This document shows positions 1-5,125 of a DNA stretch of 9,401 bases, piece after piece. This stretch comes from an uncultured Lachnospiraceae bacterium (lineage in GTDB: Bacteria; Bacillota; Clostridia; Lachnospirales; Lachnospiraceae). The notes beneath the pieces are model-generated. The model was given only the letters and a program-made list of their open reading frames with translations. It made no database searches and had not been told where the DNA came from. The stretch spans positions 1 to 9,401 of the forward strand of contig CAJUEI010000154.1 in assembly GCA_910585255.1 (NCBI GenBank). The letters run 5' to 3'. Position numbers and translations under genes: made by a program. Numbering within the stretch: position 1 is the first letter of the stretch; each line of letters opens with the position of its first letter.

Positions 1-258
1 AAATATAAAGAGTCTATTTTATTAGCAGATATAACAATAAATGTAGCATTTTGTTGTGAAGATATAGGTGTTATGTCAGTAGCATTATATGATAAGGGGT
101 GGGATATGGAATATTTATGGGATGAGGGGATATTTCATAAACAGGAAAGCCTTAATTATGTTAAGGCTTCCTATTATCTTGATTTATTTTTAAATAGAAA
201 AATACAATATGAATTTACTAAAAAACATATTAAAGAAATATATGAGGAAGAAATTTAG
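1..258 (+). CDS. C-terminal fragment of an alpha-helical protein, possibly a TPR/HTH regulator
   Basis: The frame is open from the first base of the window to a TAG stop, giving 85 codons. The true start lies upstream of the window, so the ATG at 73 need not be the start. The fragment reads as two or three amphipathic helices: a piece ending YDKGWDMEYLWDEG, then ESLNYVKASYYLDLFLNRK and a Lys/Glu-rich final helix. This pattern resembles the last repeats of XRE-type regulators with C-terminal TPRs (the RRNPP group, which bind secreted peptides) from Clostridia. That is a resemblance judged by eye; no DNA-binding domain is visible. It converges with a small secreted-peptide gene and overlaps it by 4 bp, an arrangement common for RRNPP receptors and their peptides. 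The coding call is fairly secure, the family call is weak. Confidence 0.6.
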   Translation, partial: KYKESILLADITINVAFCCEDIGVMSVALYDKGWDMEYLWDEGIFHKQESLNYVKASYYLDLFLNRKIQYEFTKKHIKEIYEEEI

Positions 259-410
259 TGTTTTATGAATGGACCTTCCTTATTAGAATAAGGAGCAACC
301 GGTTCTTCTGGTATGGATGACTGGTTTGGAATAGAAATTGTTGGAATAAGAATAGTAAGGCAAAATAGTGGTACTAATAGATATTTTACAAATGTTTTTT
401 TGATTTTCAT
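255..410 (-). CDS. small secreted peptide precursor (51 aa), possible signalling peptide
   Basis: The leftward gene starts at ATG 410-408 and ends at TAA 257-255. It is preceded by AAAGGAG (420-426) with a 9-nt spacer, a near-ideal ribosome binding site. The product begins MKIKKTFVKYLLVPLFCLTI, a lysine n-region followed by a long hydrophobic core: a classic signal sequence. After it comes a short proline-rich hydrophilic tail (residues 28-51) containing IPEEPVAPYSNKEGPFIKH. There is no lipobox, since the only Cys follows Phe. A promoter with a 17-bp spacer lies 30-65 bp upstream and shares the palindromic control region with the divergent gene at 677. The size, the export signal and the position beside a possible TPR regulator fit a pheromone precursor, but a small toxin or structural peptide is also possible. 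I know no named family for it. The rightward open frame over the same DNA (313-546) is a shadow. Confidence 0.72.
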   Translation of the reverse strand: MKIKKTFVKYLLVPLFCLTILIPTISIPNQSSIPEEPVAPYSNKEGPFIKH

Positions 411-448
411 AATGATAATCTCCTTTTCTATAATGTATTTAAGAATAT

Positions 449-477
449 ATTGTAAAAAAATCTTTGGAAAAAGTCCA
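449..477 (-). promoter_or_regulatory. leftward promoter for the small secreted peptide
   Basis: On the minus strand the -35 is TGGACT (472-477) and the -10 is TACAAT (449-454), with exactly 17 bp between them. Transcription would begin near 442 and give a ~30-nt leader containing the AAAGGAG site of the peptide gene. The -35 touches the edge of the 56-bp inverted repeat. The same elements recur in the second copy as TAGACT and a perfect TATAAT. Confidence 0.55.
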
Positions 478-532
478 TATCAAAAGCGGCACATTTTTTT
501 TGAACAAATAAAAAAAGTGCCACTTTTGATAT
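477..532. repeat. 56-bp inverted repeat A (imperfect), candidate operator or hairpin
   Basis: The left arm begins ATATCAAAAGCGGCAC and the right arm ends GTGCCACTTTTGATAT. Compared with the perfect copy at 1445-1500 there is one mismatch (C opposite A) and one extra A beside the T tract. The repeat sits between outward-facing promoters, which suits a shared operator. As RNA it would fold into a long stem that could also terminate or attenuate transcription entering from either side. Confidence 0.85.
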
Positions 533-559
533 GGAAAATATTGTAATATATGGTAAAAT
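526..559 (+). promoter_or_regulatory. rightward extended -10 promoter A
   Basis: The extended -10 is TGGTAAAAT (551-559). The best -35-like hexamer, TTGATA (526-531), lies at the end of the inverted repeat but 22 bp away, too far for a normal spacer. The promoter therefore probably relies on the extended -10, or on an activator bound at the palindrome. A start near 566 would give a ~105-nt leader to the gene at 677. The same bases are conserved in copy B. Confidence 0.5.
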
Positions 560-608
560 TAAAATATTATACACAAATACGGGTTGTATTAAGTGAAAAA
601 GAGGGATA

Positions 609-650
609 ATGGATTATTCTAAAAAACATTATCTTTTATGTCTATGTTGA
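609..650 (+). CDS. possible 13-aa leader peptide
   Basis: ATG follows GAGGG with only 3-4 nt between, a close but possible ribosome binding site, and encodes MDYSKKHYLLCLC. The first seven codons are shared with the frame at 1577-1681, and the two diverge afterwards. It lies inside the conserved leader just before the next gene's GGAGG. Conservation may be of the DNA or RNA rather than of the peptide, so this is only a candidate. Confidence 0.2.
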   Translation: MDYSKKHYLLCLC

Positions 651-676
651 TTATGGAGGAGTGGAAAAAATGAAAA

Positions 677-1144
677 GTGAAAAAATTTTTTTTATTAGAG
701 AGTGTACTGTTGATATTTTTGCTGCAAAAGGTAGAAGCTACTTCTGAGGGGTGGAGACAAGAGGGGAATTATTGGTATTATTATAATGATTCAAATGAAA
801 AGGTGACAAATCATTGGATAGGAAGTTATTATGTAGGAGCAGATGGAGTATGGATTGAGGGATATGGAGAAATAGACGGAGAATGGATAGAGATTAAAAG
901 TGAGTGGATAAATCAAAAGAAGTGGAAATTTAGAAAACAGGATGGTACTTATGTAAAAGGGTGGCAGTTAATAGAAGGGAAATGGTATTTTTTTGATGAA
1001 AATGGATATCAAGTGACTGGTTCTTATATATCACCGGAGAGTGAAGCAGTTTATTATTTTCACGAGGATGGGACTATGGCAAGAGATGAAGTAGTTGATG
1101 GGCGATTATACTATATGGGGGAAATGGGACAGAAAGTAATATAG
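677..1144 (+). CDS. secreted protein with cell-wall-binding (choline/glucan-binding type) repeats
   Basis: The product (155 aa from GTG 677) has a signal peptide, M/VKKFFLLESV through about VEA at residue 21. Aromatic- and glycine-rich cell-wall-binding repeats follow at about 25-60, 75-116 and 124-155, with motifs such as GNYWYYYND, GWQLIEGKWYFFDENG and VYYFHEDGTM. Such repeats bind choline or glycan polymers on Gram-positive surfaces. No catalytic domain is present, so it is a small wall-attached or released protein. The start is odd: GGAGG at 655-659 lies 17 nt from GTG 677 but 10 nt from ATG 670, which is in another frame and stops at 747. One base fewer in the T8 run at 686-693 would join that ATG to this protein. 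The gene is expressed from promoter A and terminates near 1271-1294. Confidence 0.8.
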   Translation: MKKFFLLESVLLIFLLQKVEATSEGWRQEGNYWYYYNDSNEKVTNHWIGSYYVGADGVWIEGYGEIDGEWIEIKSEWINQKKWKFRKQDGTYVKGWQLIEGKWYFFDENGYQVTGSYISPESEAVYYFHEDGTMARDEVVDGRLYYMGEMGQKVI

Positions 1145-1399
1145 AATAGAGATTTTGTATGAGATATATAAAATAAATTGGTGTAAAGAGAAGGCAGTTT
1201 ATGGTTCTATACCTTTCCAGATGAGGAGAAAAACCTTGCATAACAACTTTCTTTTATACCATTTTATCGGCAGATAGTTTTATCTGTTTTTTTTATGTCC
1301 TGAAATTTTGCTTGGTACATTACACCTCTTTGAAACGCGGCATAGCTGAAATTTTATCTTGTTGAAATCAAGATTGTAAACTTGTTTCGCAATTACTTA
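1145..1399. other. gene-free stretch before control region B
   Basis: Apart from the terminator at 1271-1294, I see no supported gene on either strand. Leftward ATGs here open frames of only 7 to 18 codons (for example from 1321-1338) or lack a ribosome binding site. A short inverted repeat, TCTTG...CAAGA, lies near 1358-1374. No counterpart of the small secreted peptide of copy A is present. Confidence 0.6.
1271..1294 (+). terminator. rho-independent terminator after the wall-binding gene
   Basis: The stem CAGATA/TATCTG has a GTTT loop and is followed by eight T residues (1287-1294). It lies 126 bp after the stop codon at 1144. The stem is short and AT-rich, so it may be leaky. Confidence 0.65.
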
Positions 1400-1416
1400 A
1401 ATATATTTAAAGATAT

Positions 1417-1445
1417 ATTATAAAAAAATTTCTGGAAAAAGTCTA
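1417..1445 (-). promoter_or_regulatory. leftward promoter B without an obvious gene
   Basis: On the minus strand TAGACT (1440-1445) is separated by 17 bp from TATAAT (1417-1422). This is closer to consensus than copy A, yet no convincing coding region follows leftward. It may be a relic of the duplication, or it may make a transcript antisense to the 3' end of the wall-binding gene. Confidence 0.45.
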
Positions 1446-1500
1446 TATCAAAAGTGGCACTTTTTTTTGAACAAATTAAAAAAAGTGCCACTTTTGATAT
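1445..1500. repeat. perfect inverted repeat B, 23-bp arms
   Basis: The arms 1445-1467 and 1478-1500 are exact reverse complements around a 10-nt loop (TGAACAAATT). Each arm contains ATATCAAAAGTGGCAC or its complement plus a T7/A7 tract. It is centred between outward-facing promoters, with the leftward -35 touching its edge and the rightward -10 21 bp beyond it. This suggests an operator for a dimeric regulator; a bidirectional terminator or insulating hairpin is the alternative. Confidence 0.9.
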
Positions 1501-1527
1501 GGAAAATATTGTAATATATGGTAAAAT
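1499..1527 (+). promoter_or_regulatory. rightward extended -10 promoter B
   Basis: TGGTAAAAT (1519-1527) is an extended -10 identical to that of copy A. The hexamer 17 bp upstream (ATGGAA, 1499-1504) is a poor -35, while TTGATA at the end of the palindrome is 22 bp away. The start would be near 1534, leaving a ~175-nt leader to ATG 1709. It probably drives the small secreted protein and, by read-through, the transporter operon. Confidence 0.5.
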
Positions 1528-1576
1528 AAGGTTATCACACACAAATACAGGTTGTGCTAAGTGAAAAAGAGGGATA

Positions 1577-1681
1577 ATGGATTATTCTAAAAAACATCAT
1601 CTTTCATGCCAAGGTGGTGTTACGAGAATAGGGCATGAATATTTTCGGGAAAGAAAAAGTTGTTCTTTTAAAGTAACTTAG
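1577..1681 (+). CDS. possible 34-aa leader peptide
   Basis: An ATG three bases after GAGGG opens a 34-codon frame beginning MDYSKKHHLSCQGG and ending at TAG 27 bp before the next ATG. It shares its first codons with 609-650. No family is recognised, and the short distance from GAGGG to ATG makes translation uncertain. Confidence 0.2.
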   Translation: MDYSKKHHLSCQGGVTRIGHEYFRERKSCSFKVT

Positions 1682-1708
1682 CACAAAACAACGAAAGGAA
1701 GAAATTCT

Positions 1709-2170
1709 ATGAAAGTAAAGAAAAAGGGAAAAGGATTGGCAACGTTTTATGCATTGGTGGGAGCGGTAGCTGTTTTAGCTGGAGGAGTTAGTTCTATATC
1801 TGCAAATAATTATAGAGATACAGAATGGAAATTTTATTATAACGGAGATGGCAGTGATGTGGCTACAACAGCAAGAAATAAAGAAGATAATACATATAGT
1901 TATGTAAGAAATGATAGTGAAGTAACCATAAATGCTGCATGTGGGGCAAATAAGAACATTAAGGATAAACAAGATGGAATTCCAATGGCAGCTACTTATA
2001 CTACTTGGTATTATCAGGTTGGGAGCGGAGAAAGAAAGTATTTTCCAAATGATGCACATAAAGAGGGATATTCGGCTACTTTTTTAATCACATCATCGGC
2101 GGATCATGGTGAACATTATATTCATGGGTATTGGAGTCCAGATAATTGCAGCGGGTATGGAACACCATAG
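1709..2170 (+). CDS. small secreted protein, bacteriocin-like (153 aa)
   Basis: The start is ATG 1709, preceded by AAAGGAAG. A strongly basic n-region (MKVKKKGKG), a hydrophobic core (residues ~10-28) and a likely cut after SISA (residue 32) leave a mature protein of about 121 aa. It is rich in Tyr, Trp, Gly and Asp and has two cysteines (C78, C147) that could form a disulfide. Visible motifs are YRDTEWKFYYNGDG, TTARNKEDNTYSYV and, near the end, GYWSPDN. This pattern resembles a group of small secreted Firmicutes proteins that I associate loosely with lactococcin-972-like or DUF2712-type families, but I cannot confirm a family. It has its own palindrome-controlled promoter and terminator, and it precedes an ABC transporter operon. 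This context suggests an exported toxin or signal, though a cell-surface structural role is possible. Confidence 0.75.
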   Translation: MKVKKKGKGLATFYALVGAVAVLAGGVSSISANNYRDTEWKFYYNGDGSDVATTARNKEDNTYSYVRNDSEVTINAACGANKNIKDKQDGIPMAATYTTWYYQVGSGERKYFPNDAHKEGYSATFLITSSADHGEHYIHGYWSPDNCSGYGTP

Positions 2171-2184
2171 TTAGTTTTATTTAT

Positions 2185-2228
2185 GGGAGCCTGAATAGTG
2201 GGAAAACTAATTCAGGTTTCCCTTTTTT
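2185..2228 (+). terminator. rho-independent terminator/attenuator between secreted protein and operon
   Basis: The stem GGGAGCCTGAAT pairs with ATTCAGGTTTCCC (one bulge) around a 13-nt loop and is followed by six T residues. The T run abuts GGAGA, the ribosome binding site of the gene starting at 2241. No separate promoter is obvious here, so the operon probably depends on read-through and is made at lower level than the secreted protein. Confidence 0.8.
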
Positions 2229-2240
2229 GGAGATATAAAT

Positions 2241-4319
2241 ATGAAACGGAAATATTTTGATGCTATAATTATAATAGGTATTTGTATTTTGTTTATTTAC
2301 AGATTTGTATTTTATGAAGAAAATGCTTTGCCGCAAGGAGTGTTGCTTGAAACTACAAATAAGGAAGCAGAGGAAACTGCTTTACAAACGGAAGAGCTTT
2401 TTTTATCACAGGAAGAAGAAACAACACAAAATAGTACAGTTTCTTCTAATCTAAATAATATAGAGTCAGAAAATATATGGGATAAGATTATGGAAAATTA
2501 TATATCCAGCATATCAAGCATGATTGATGTGACTCGTATGGAGGGAGCTCATATTAAAAGTTATAAAGAGGAAGTGAGACAGGATGACTGGATTTACCAG
2601 GTACAGGAAGCCTATATTACTAAACAGAAACAGGAGAATTGGGACTTTGTACCAGATAATTCAAAATATGTTTATGATGAAGACTATAATTTAATCAATG
2701 ATTATTCTTATGTAGCAGTAAAGATTAAAGTTAAGAGGGTAGCAAAAGAAAGAATAGGTGAATTATATTTAAATTCTATGTGGCCTTGTATTTATAATGA
2801 TCAGGGAGAAGAAGTGTGTTCAGCAGAGGTAAGGATAGGCTCCTTAAATAAACCACATACAGGATCTTATTTTGAATGTCCGCTTGAAATAGGAGAAGAA
2901 TTAGAAACAGAGATAGCCTGTGTTGTACAAGATTGTTATTTATCAGATAAGAATTATTATATTTTAGATATTAATAATACAGGCGTTACTCCTTTTGAAA
3001 CCAAAGATTTTAGCTTTGTAAGTCTGCCTTTGGGACAGGGAGTGGAGGAGGTAAATTCAGAAGATATATGGGATAAAATTATAGATGATTATGTATTTAG
3101 TTTGAGAGAACTTGTTGATGTAAGTCGTCTAGAGGGGGCATATGTTAAAAATTATGGGGAGGATATTCGACAAGATGATTGGATTTATCATATACAAGGG
3201 GCATATATCACAAAACAGAAAAATGAAAAGTGGGATTTTACACCAGAACCTTTTGAAACATGTCAATATGATGAAAATGGTAATTTAATCAATGATTATT
3301 CTTATTTGGCAATGAAATTAAAATTGAAACGAGTAGAGAGAACACATGATTGGAATGAAGCATTTTTAAATTCTATAGACTTATGGATTTATGATGAGCA
3401 GGGAGAAAAATTAGACTTATATTCAAGATCTGCACAAACAGCAGCGTTAAATAAACCGAATATAGGATCTTATTTTAAATGCCCGCTTGAAGTAGGAGAG
3501 GAATTAGAAACAGAGGTCGTTTATGTTGTACAAGATTGTTATCTGTCAGATAAGAACTATTATGTGGTAAGTGTTCGTAATATGGGTGTTACCTCTTCTT
3601 ATGAAACGAAAGATTTTAGTTTTATTAAACTGCCTTTGGGACAGGGAGTGAAGGAGGATACCTTGTCTTCTGGGACAAATGATATAAATTCAGAAGATAT
3701 ATGGGATAAAATTATAGATGATTATGTATTTAGTTTGAGAGAACTTGTTGATGTAAGTCGTCTAGAGGGGGCATATGTTAAAAATTATGGGGAGGATATT
3801 CGACAAGATGATTGGATTTATCATATACAAGGGGCATATATCACAAAACAGAAAAATGAAAAGTGGGATTTTACACCAGAACCTTTTGAAACATGTCTAT
3901 ATGATGAAAATGGTAATTTAATCAATGATTATTCTTATCTGGTGATGAAATTAAAATTGAAACGAATAGAGAGAACACATGATTGGAATGAAGCATTTTT
4001 AAATTCCATATACTTATGGATTTATGATGAGCAGGGAAAAGAATTAGACTTAGGTTATTCAAGTTCTGCACAAACAGCAGCGTTAAATAAACCGGATATT
4101 GGTTCTTATTTTAAATGCCCGCTTGAAGTAGGAGAGGAATTAGAAACAGAGGTTGTTTATGTTGTACAAGATTGTCATCTGTCAGATAAAAACTATTATG
4201 TAGTAAGAGTTTGCAATATGGGTGTTACCTCTTCTTATGAAACGAAAGATTTTAGTTTTATTAAACTGCCTTTAGGACAAGGAGCGAAAGATGAAGAAAC
4301 AGATTATAACGGAATGTAA
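2241..4319 (+). CDS. membrane-anchored protein with three tandem extracellular domains (692 aa)
   Basis: The start is ATG 2241 after GGAGA with a 7-nt spacer. Residues 8-25 form one membrane helix (signal anchor; no lipobox). An acidic/Ser-Thr linker to ~75 follows, then three copies of a ~200-residue domain at about 75-270, 272-478 and 483-690. Each copy runs: IWDKI helix, RQDDWIY (x-V/I-Q) strand, AYITKQK, LINDYSY, a strand like MKLKLKRV, LNKP(x)IGSYF(K/E)CPLE(V/I)GEELETE, VVQDC(Y/H)LSDKNYY and KDFSF(I/V)(K/S)LPLGQG. The alternation of charged and beta-prone residues suggests a beta-sandwich like DUF4352/DUF5027-type accessory proteins, by analogy only. Copies 2 and 3 are nearly identical. 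No sortase or enzyme motif is visible. The 3' end overlaps the permease gene by 29 bp, so translation is coupled. Binding of a secreted substrate, or immunity, is the inferred role. Confidence 0.8.
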   Translation: MKRKYFDAIIIIGICILFIYRFVFYEENALPQGVLLETTNKEAEETALQTEELFLSQEEETTQNSTVSSNLNNIESENIWDKIMENYISSISSMIDVTRMEGAHIKSYKEEVRQDDWIYQVQEAYITKQKQENWDFVPDNSKYVYDEDYNLINDYSYVAVKIKVKRVAKERIGELYLNSMWPCIYNDQGEEVCSAEVRIGSLNKPHTGSYFECPLEIGEELETEIACVVQDCYLSDKNYYILDINNTGVTPFETKDFSFVSLPLGQGVEEVNSEDIWDKIIDDYVFSLRELVDVSRLEGAYVKNYGEDIRQDDWIYHIQGAYITKQKNEKWDFTPEPFETCQYDENGNLINDYSYLAMKLKLKRVERTHDWNEAFLNSIDLWIYDEQGEKLDLYSRSAQTAALNKPNIGSYFKCPLEVGEELETEVVYVVQDCYLSDKNYYVVSVRNMGVTSSYETKDFSFIKLPLGQGVKEDTLSSGTNDINSEDIWDKIIDDYVFSLRELVDVSRLEGAYVKNYGEDIRQDDWIYHIQGAYITKQKNEKWDFTPEPFETCLYDENGNLINDYSYLVMKLKLKRIERTHDWNEAFLNSIYLWIYDEQGKELDLGYSSSAQTAALNKPDIGSYFKCPLEVGEELETEVVYVVQDCHLSDKNYYVVRVCNMGVTSSYETKDFSFIKLPLGQGAKDEETDYNGM
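2463..4301 (+). repeat. three in-frame ~600-bp tandem repeats
   Basis: Unit 1 (about 2463-3051) is diverged. Units 2 (3052-3684) and 3 (3685-4301) are offset by 633 bp (211 codons). The stretch 3052-3264 is identical, base for base, to 3685-3897, and the remainder differs at scattered sites plus one extra codon in unit 3. The linker between units 2 and 3 (EDTLSSGTND) is absent between units 1 and 2. Confidence 0.9.
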
Positions 4320-5082
4320 AAGAGCTTTTTTTAGTACAGGAATGGTTACGGCATTGTTAATAGGAATCGGAATTGTACTATGGCATCAATATCAATATGT
4401 TTGGAATGTGGGAGTGGAACAATATAATATTTATTGCCCGGAAAGTGTTTTTTATAAATGGATTGGGGCAAGCAGTTTTCCTATGCAGAGTTATTTATTT
4501 TATTTGATTCTGCCGATATTAGCATGTCTGCCGGCAGGAACTTCTTATTATGAAGATTTACATAGCGGTTATTATATTCATATTTATACAAGAAATCAGA
4601 AAAAAGAATATCTTTTTGCAAAATATACTGCAGCATTTCTTTCTGGAGGAATTGCAGTAGTACTGCCGCTGGTGCTTAGTCTATATTTTACAGCAATGCG
4701 GTTTCCTATGCTGGCACCGGAACCAATTATGGGATTTGGACCAAATGCAAGGAGTGTAGGAGCAATTTTATATTATAAGCACCCGGGACTGCATACGCTG
4801 TTATTTTTAGGAATTGATTTTATCTTTGCAGGAGGAATTGCAGGAATTACTTTATTGACTACATTTTTTACGAACTATAAATTTACGGCTCTTATTACGC
4901 CTTTTGTCTGCTATTATTTTGTATTTTCCTTAGATAACTTATTAGGTGTTATGAATTTTTCACCCAATTATTTTCTGATTCCCGGATTTTTTCGAAATAC
5001 TATCTGGGAATTTTTAATAGGAATTCTTATCCTGGCAGCAGTGGCAGTGGGGTACTATCAGAAGGGAAAACGATTGGAATAA
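4291..5082 (+). CDS. ABC-2-like transporter permease 1 (263 aa)
   Basis: ATG 4291 lies inside the end of the previous gene, six bases after AGGAG, so the two are translationally coupled. About six membrane helices are visible (residues 14-31, 66-84, 112-135, 166-193, 197-217, 237-256) with a short basic C-terminus. A Tyr/Ile-rich cytoplasmic stretch, YYIHIYTRNQKKEYLFAK, with R101 precedes helix 3; a similar R-containing stretch occurs in permease 2 and in the protein at 8401. The size and layout match ABC-2 family permeases of bacteriocin, lantibiotic-immunity and drug exporters. It probably forms a heterodimer with the product of 5126-5920, powered by the ATPase at 5956. The substrate is unknown, but the secreted protein at 1709 is the obvious candidate. 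Confidence 0.8.
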   Translation: MKKQIITECKRAFFSTGMVTALLIGIGIVLWHQYQYVWNVGVEQYNIYCPESVFYKWIGASSFPMQSYLFYLILPILACLPAGTSYYEDLHSGYYIHIYTRNQKKEYLFAKYTAAFLSGGIAVVLPLVLSLYFTAMRFPMLAPEPIMGFGPNARSVGAILYYKHPGLHTLLFLGIDFIFAGGIAGITLLTTFFTNYKFTALITPFVCYYFVFSLDNLLGVMNFSPNYFLIPGFFRNTIWEFLIGILILAAVAVGYYQKGKRLE

Positions 5083-5125
5083 AAGGGTATGAAATGGTTT
5101 TGCTTTTATAGAGAAAGGATAAAGA

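Larger units (their letters stand above)
432..640. repeat. duplicated control region, copy A
   Basis: About 209 bp aligns almost without gaps with 1400-1608, at roughly 85-90% identity by eye. The shared segment covers the leftward -10, a 56-bp inverted repeat, the rightward extended -10, and a leader with the conserved blocks AGTGAAAAAGAGGGATAATG and GATTATTCTAAAAAACAT. Similarity stops before the coding sequences on both sides, so only the regulatory DNA is shared. The genes that follow the two copies (677 and 1709) are unrelated except that both encode secreted proteins. Confidence 0.9.
1400..1608. repeat. duplicated control region, copy B
   Basis: This is the second copy of 432-640, displaced by 968 bp, with the same order of elements: leftward -10, inverted repeat, extended -10 and conserved leader. 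It continues into about 100 bp of unique leader before ATG 1709. The inverted repeat here is perfect, and the leftward -10 is a perfect TATAAT. Confidence 0.9.

Noticed and set aside
143..172. Hairpin-forming sequence around AGCCTTAA...TTAAGGCT
   Set aside because: It lies inside the 1-258 coding frame with no T run after it. It is probably incidental.
313..546. 77-codon rightward open frame ending inside the first inverted repeat
   Set aside because: It has no ribosome binding site, runs through promoter and palindrome DNA, and lies opposite the well-supported small peptide gene at 255-410.
1295..1340. Short leftward frames MPRFKEV and an 18-aa frame below promoter B
   Set aside because: They are too short, lack a signal sequence and have weak ribosome binding sites. 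They are not equivalent to the peptide of copy A.
1775..2059. 94-codon leftward open frame
   Set aside because: It is a shadow of the secreted protein gene, with Ile/Cys-rich translation and no ribosome binding site.
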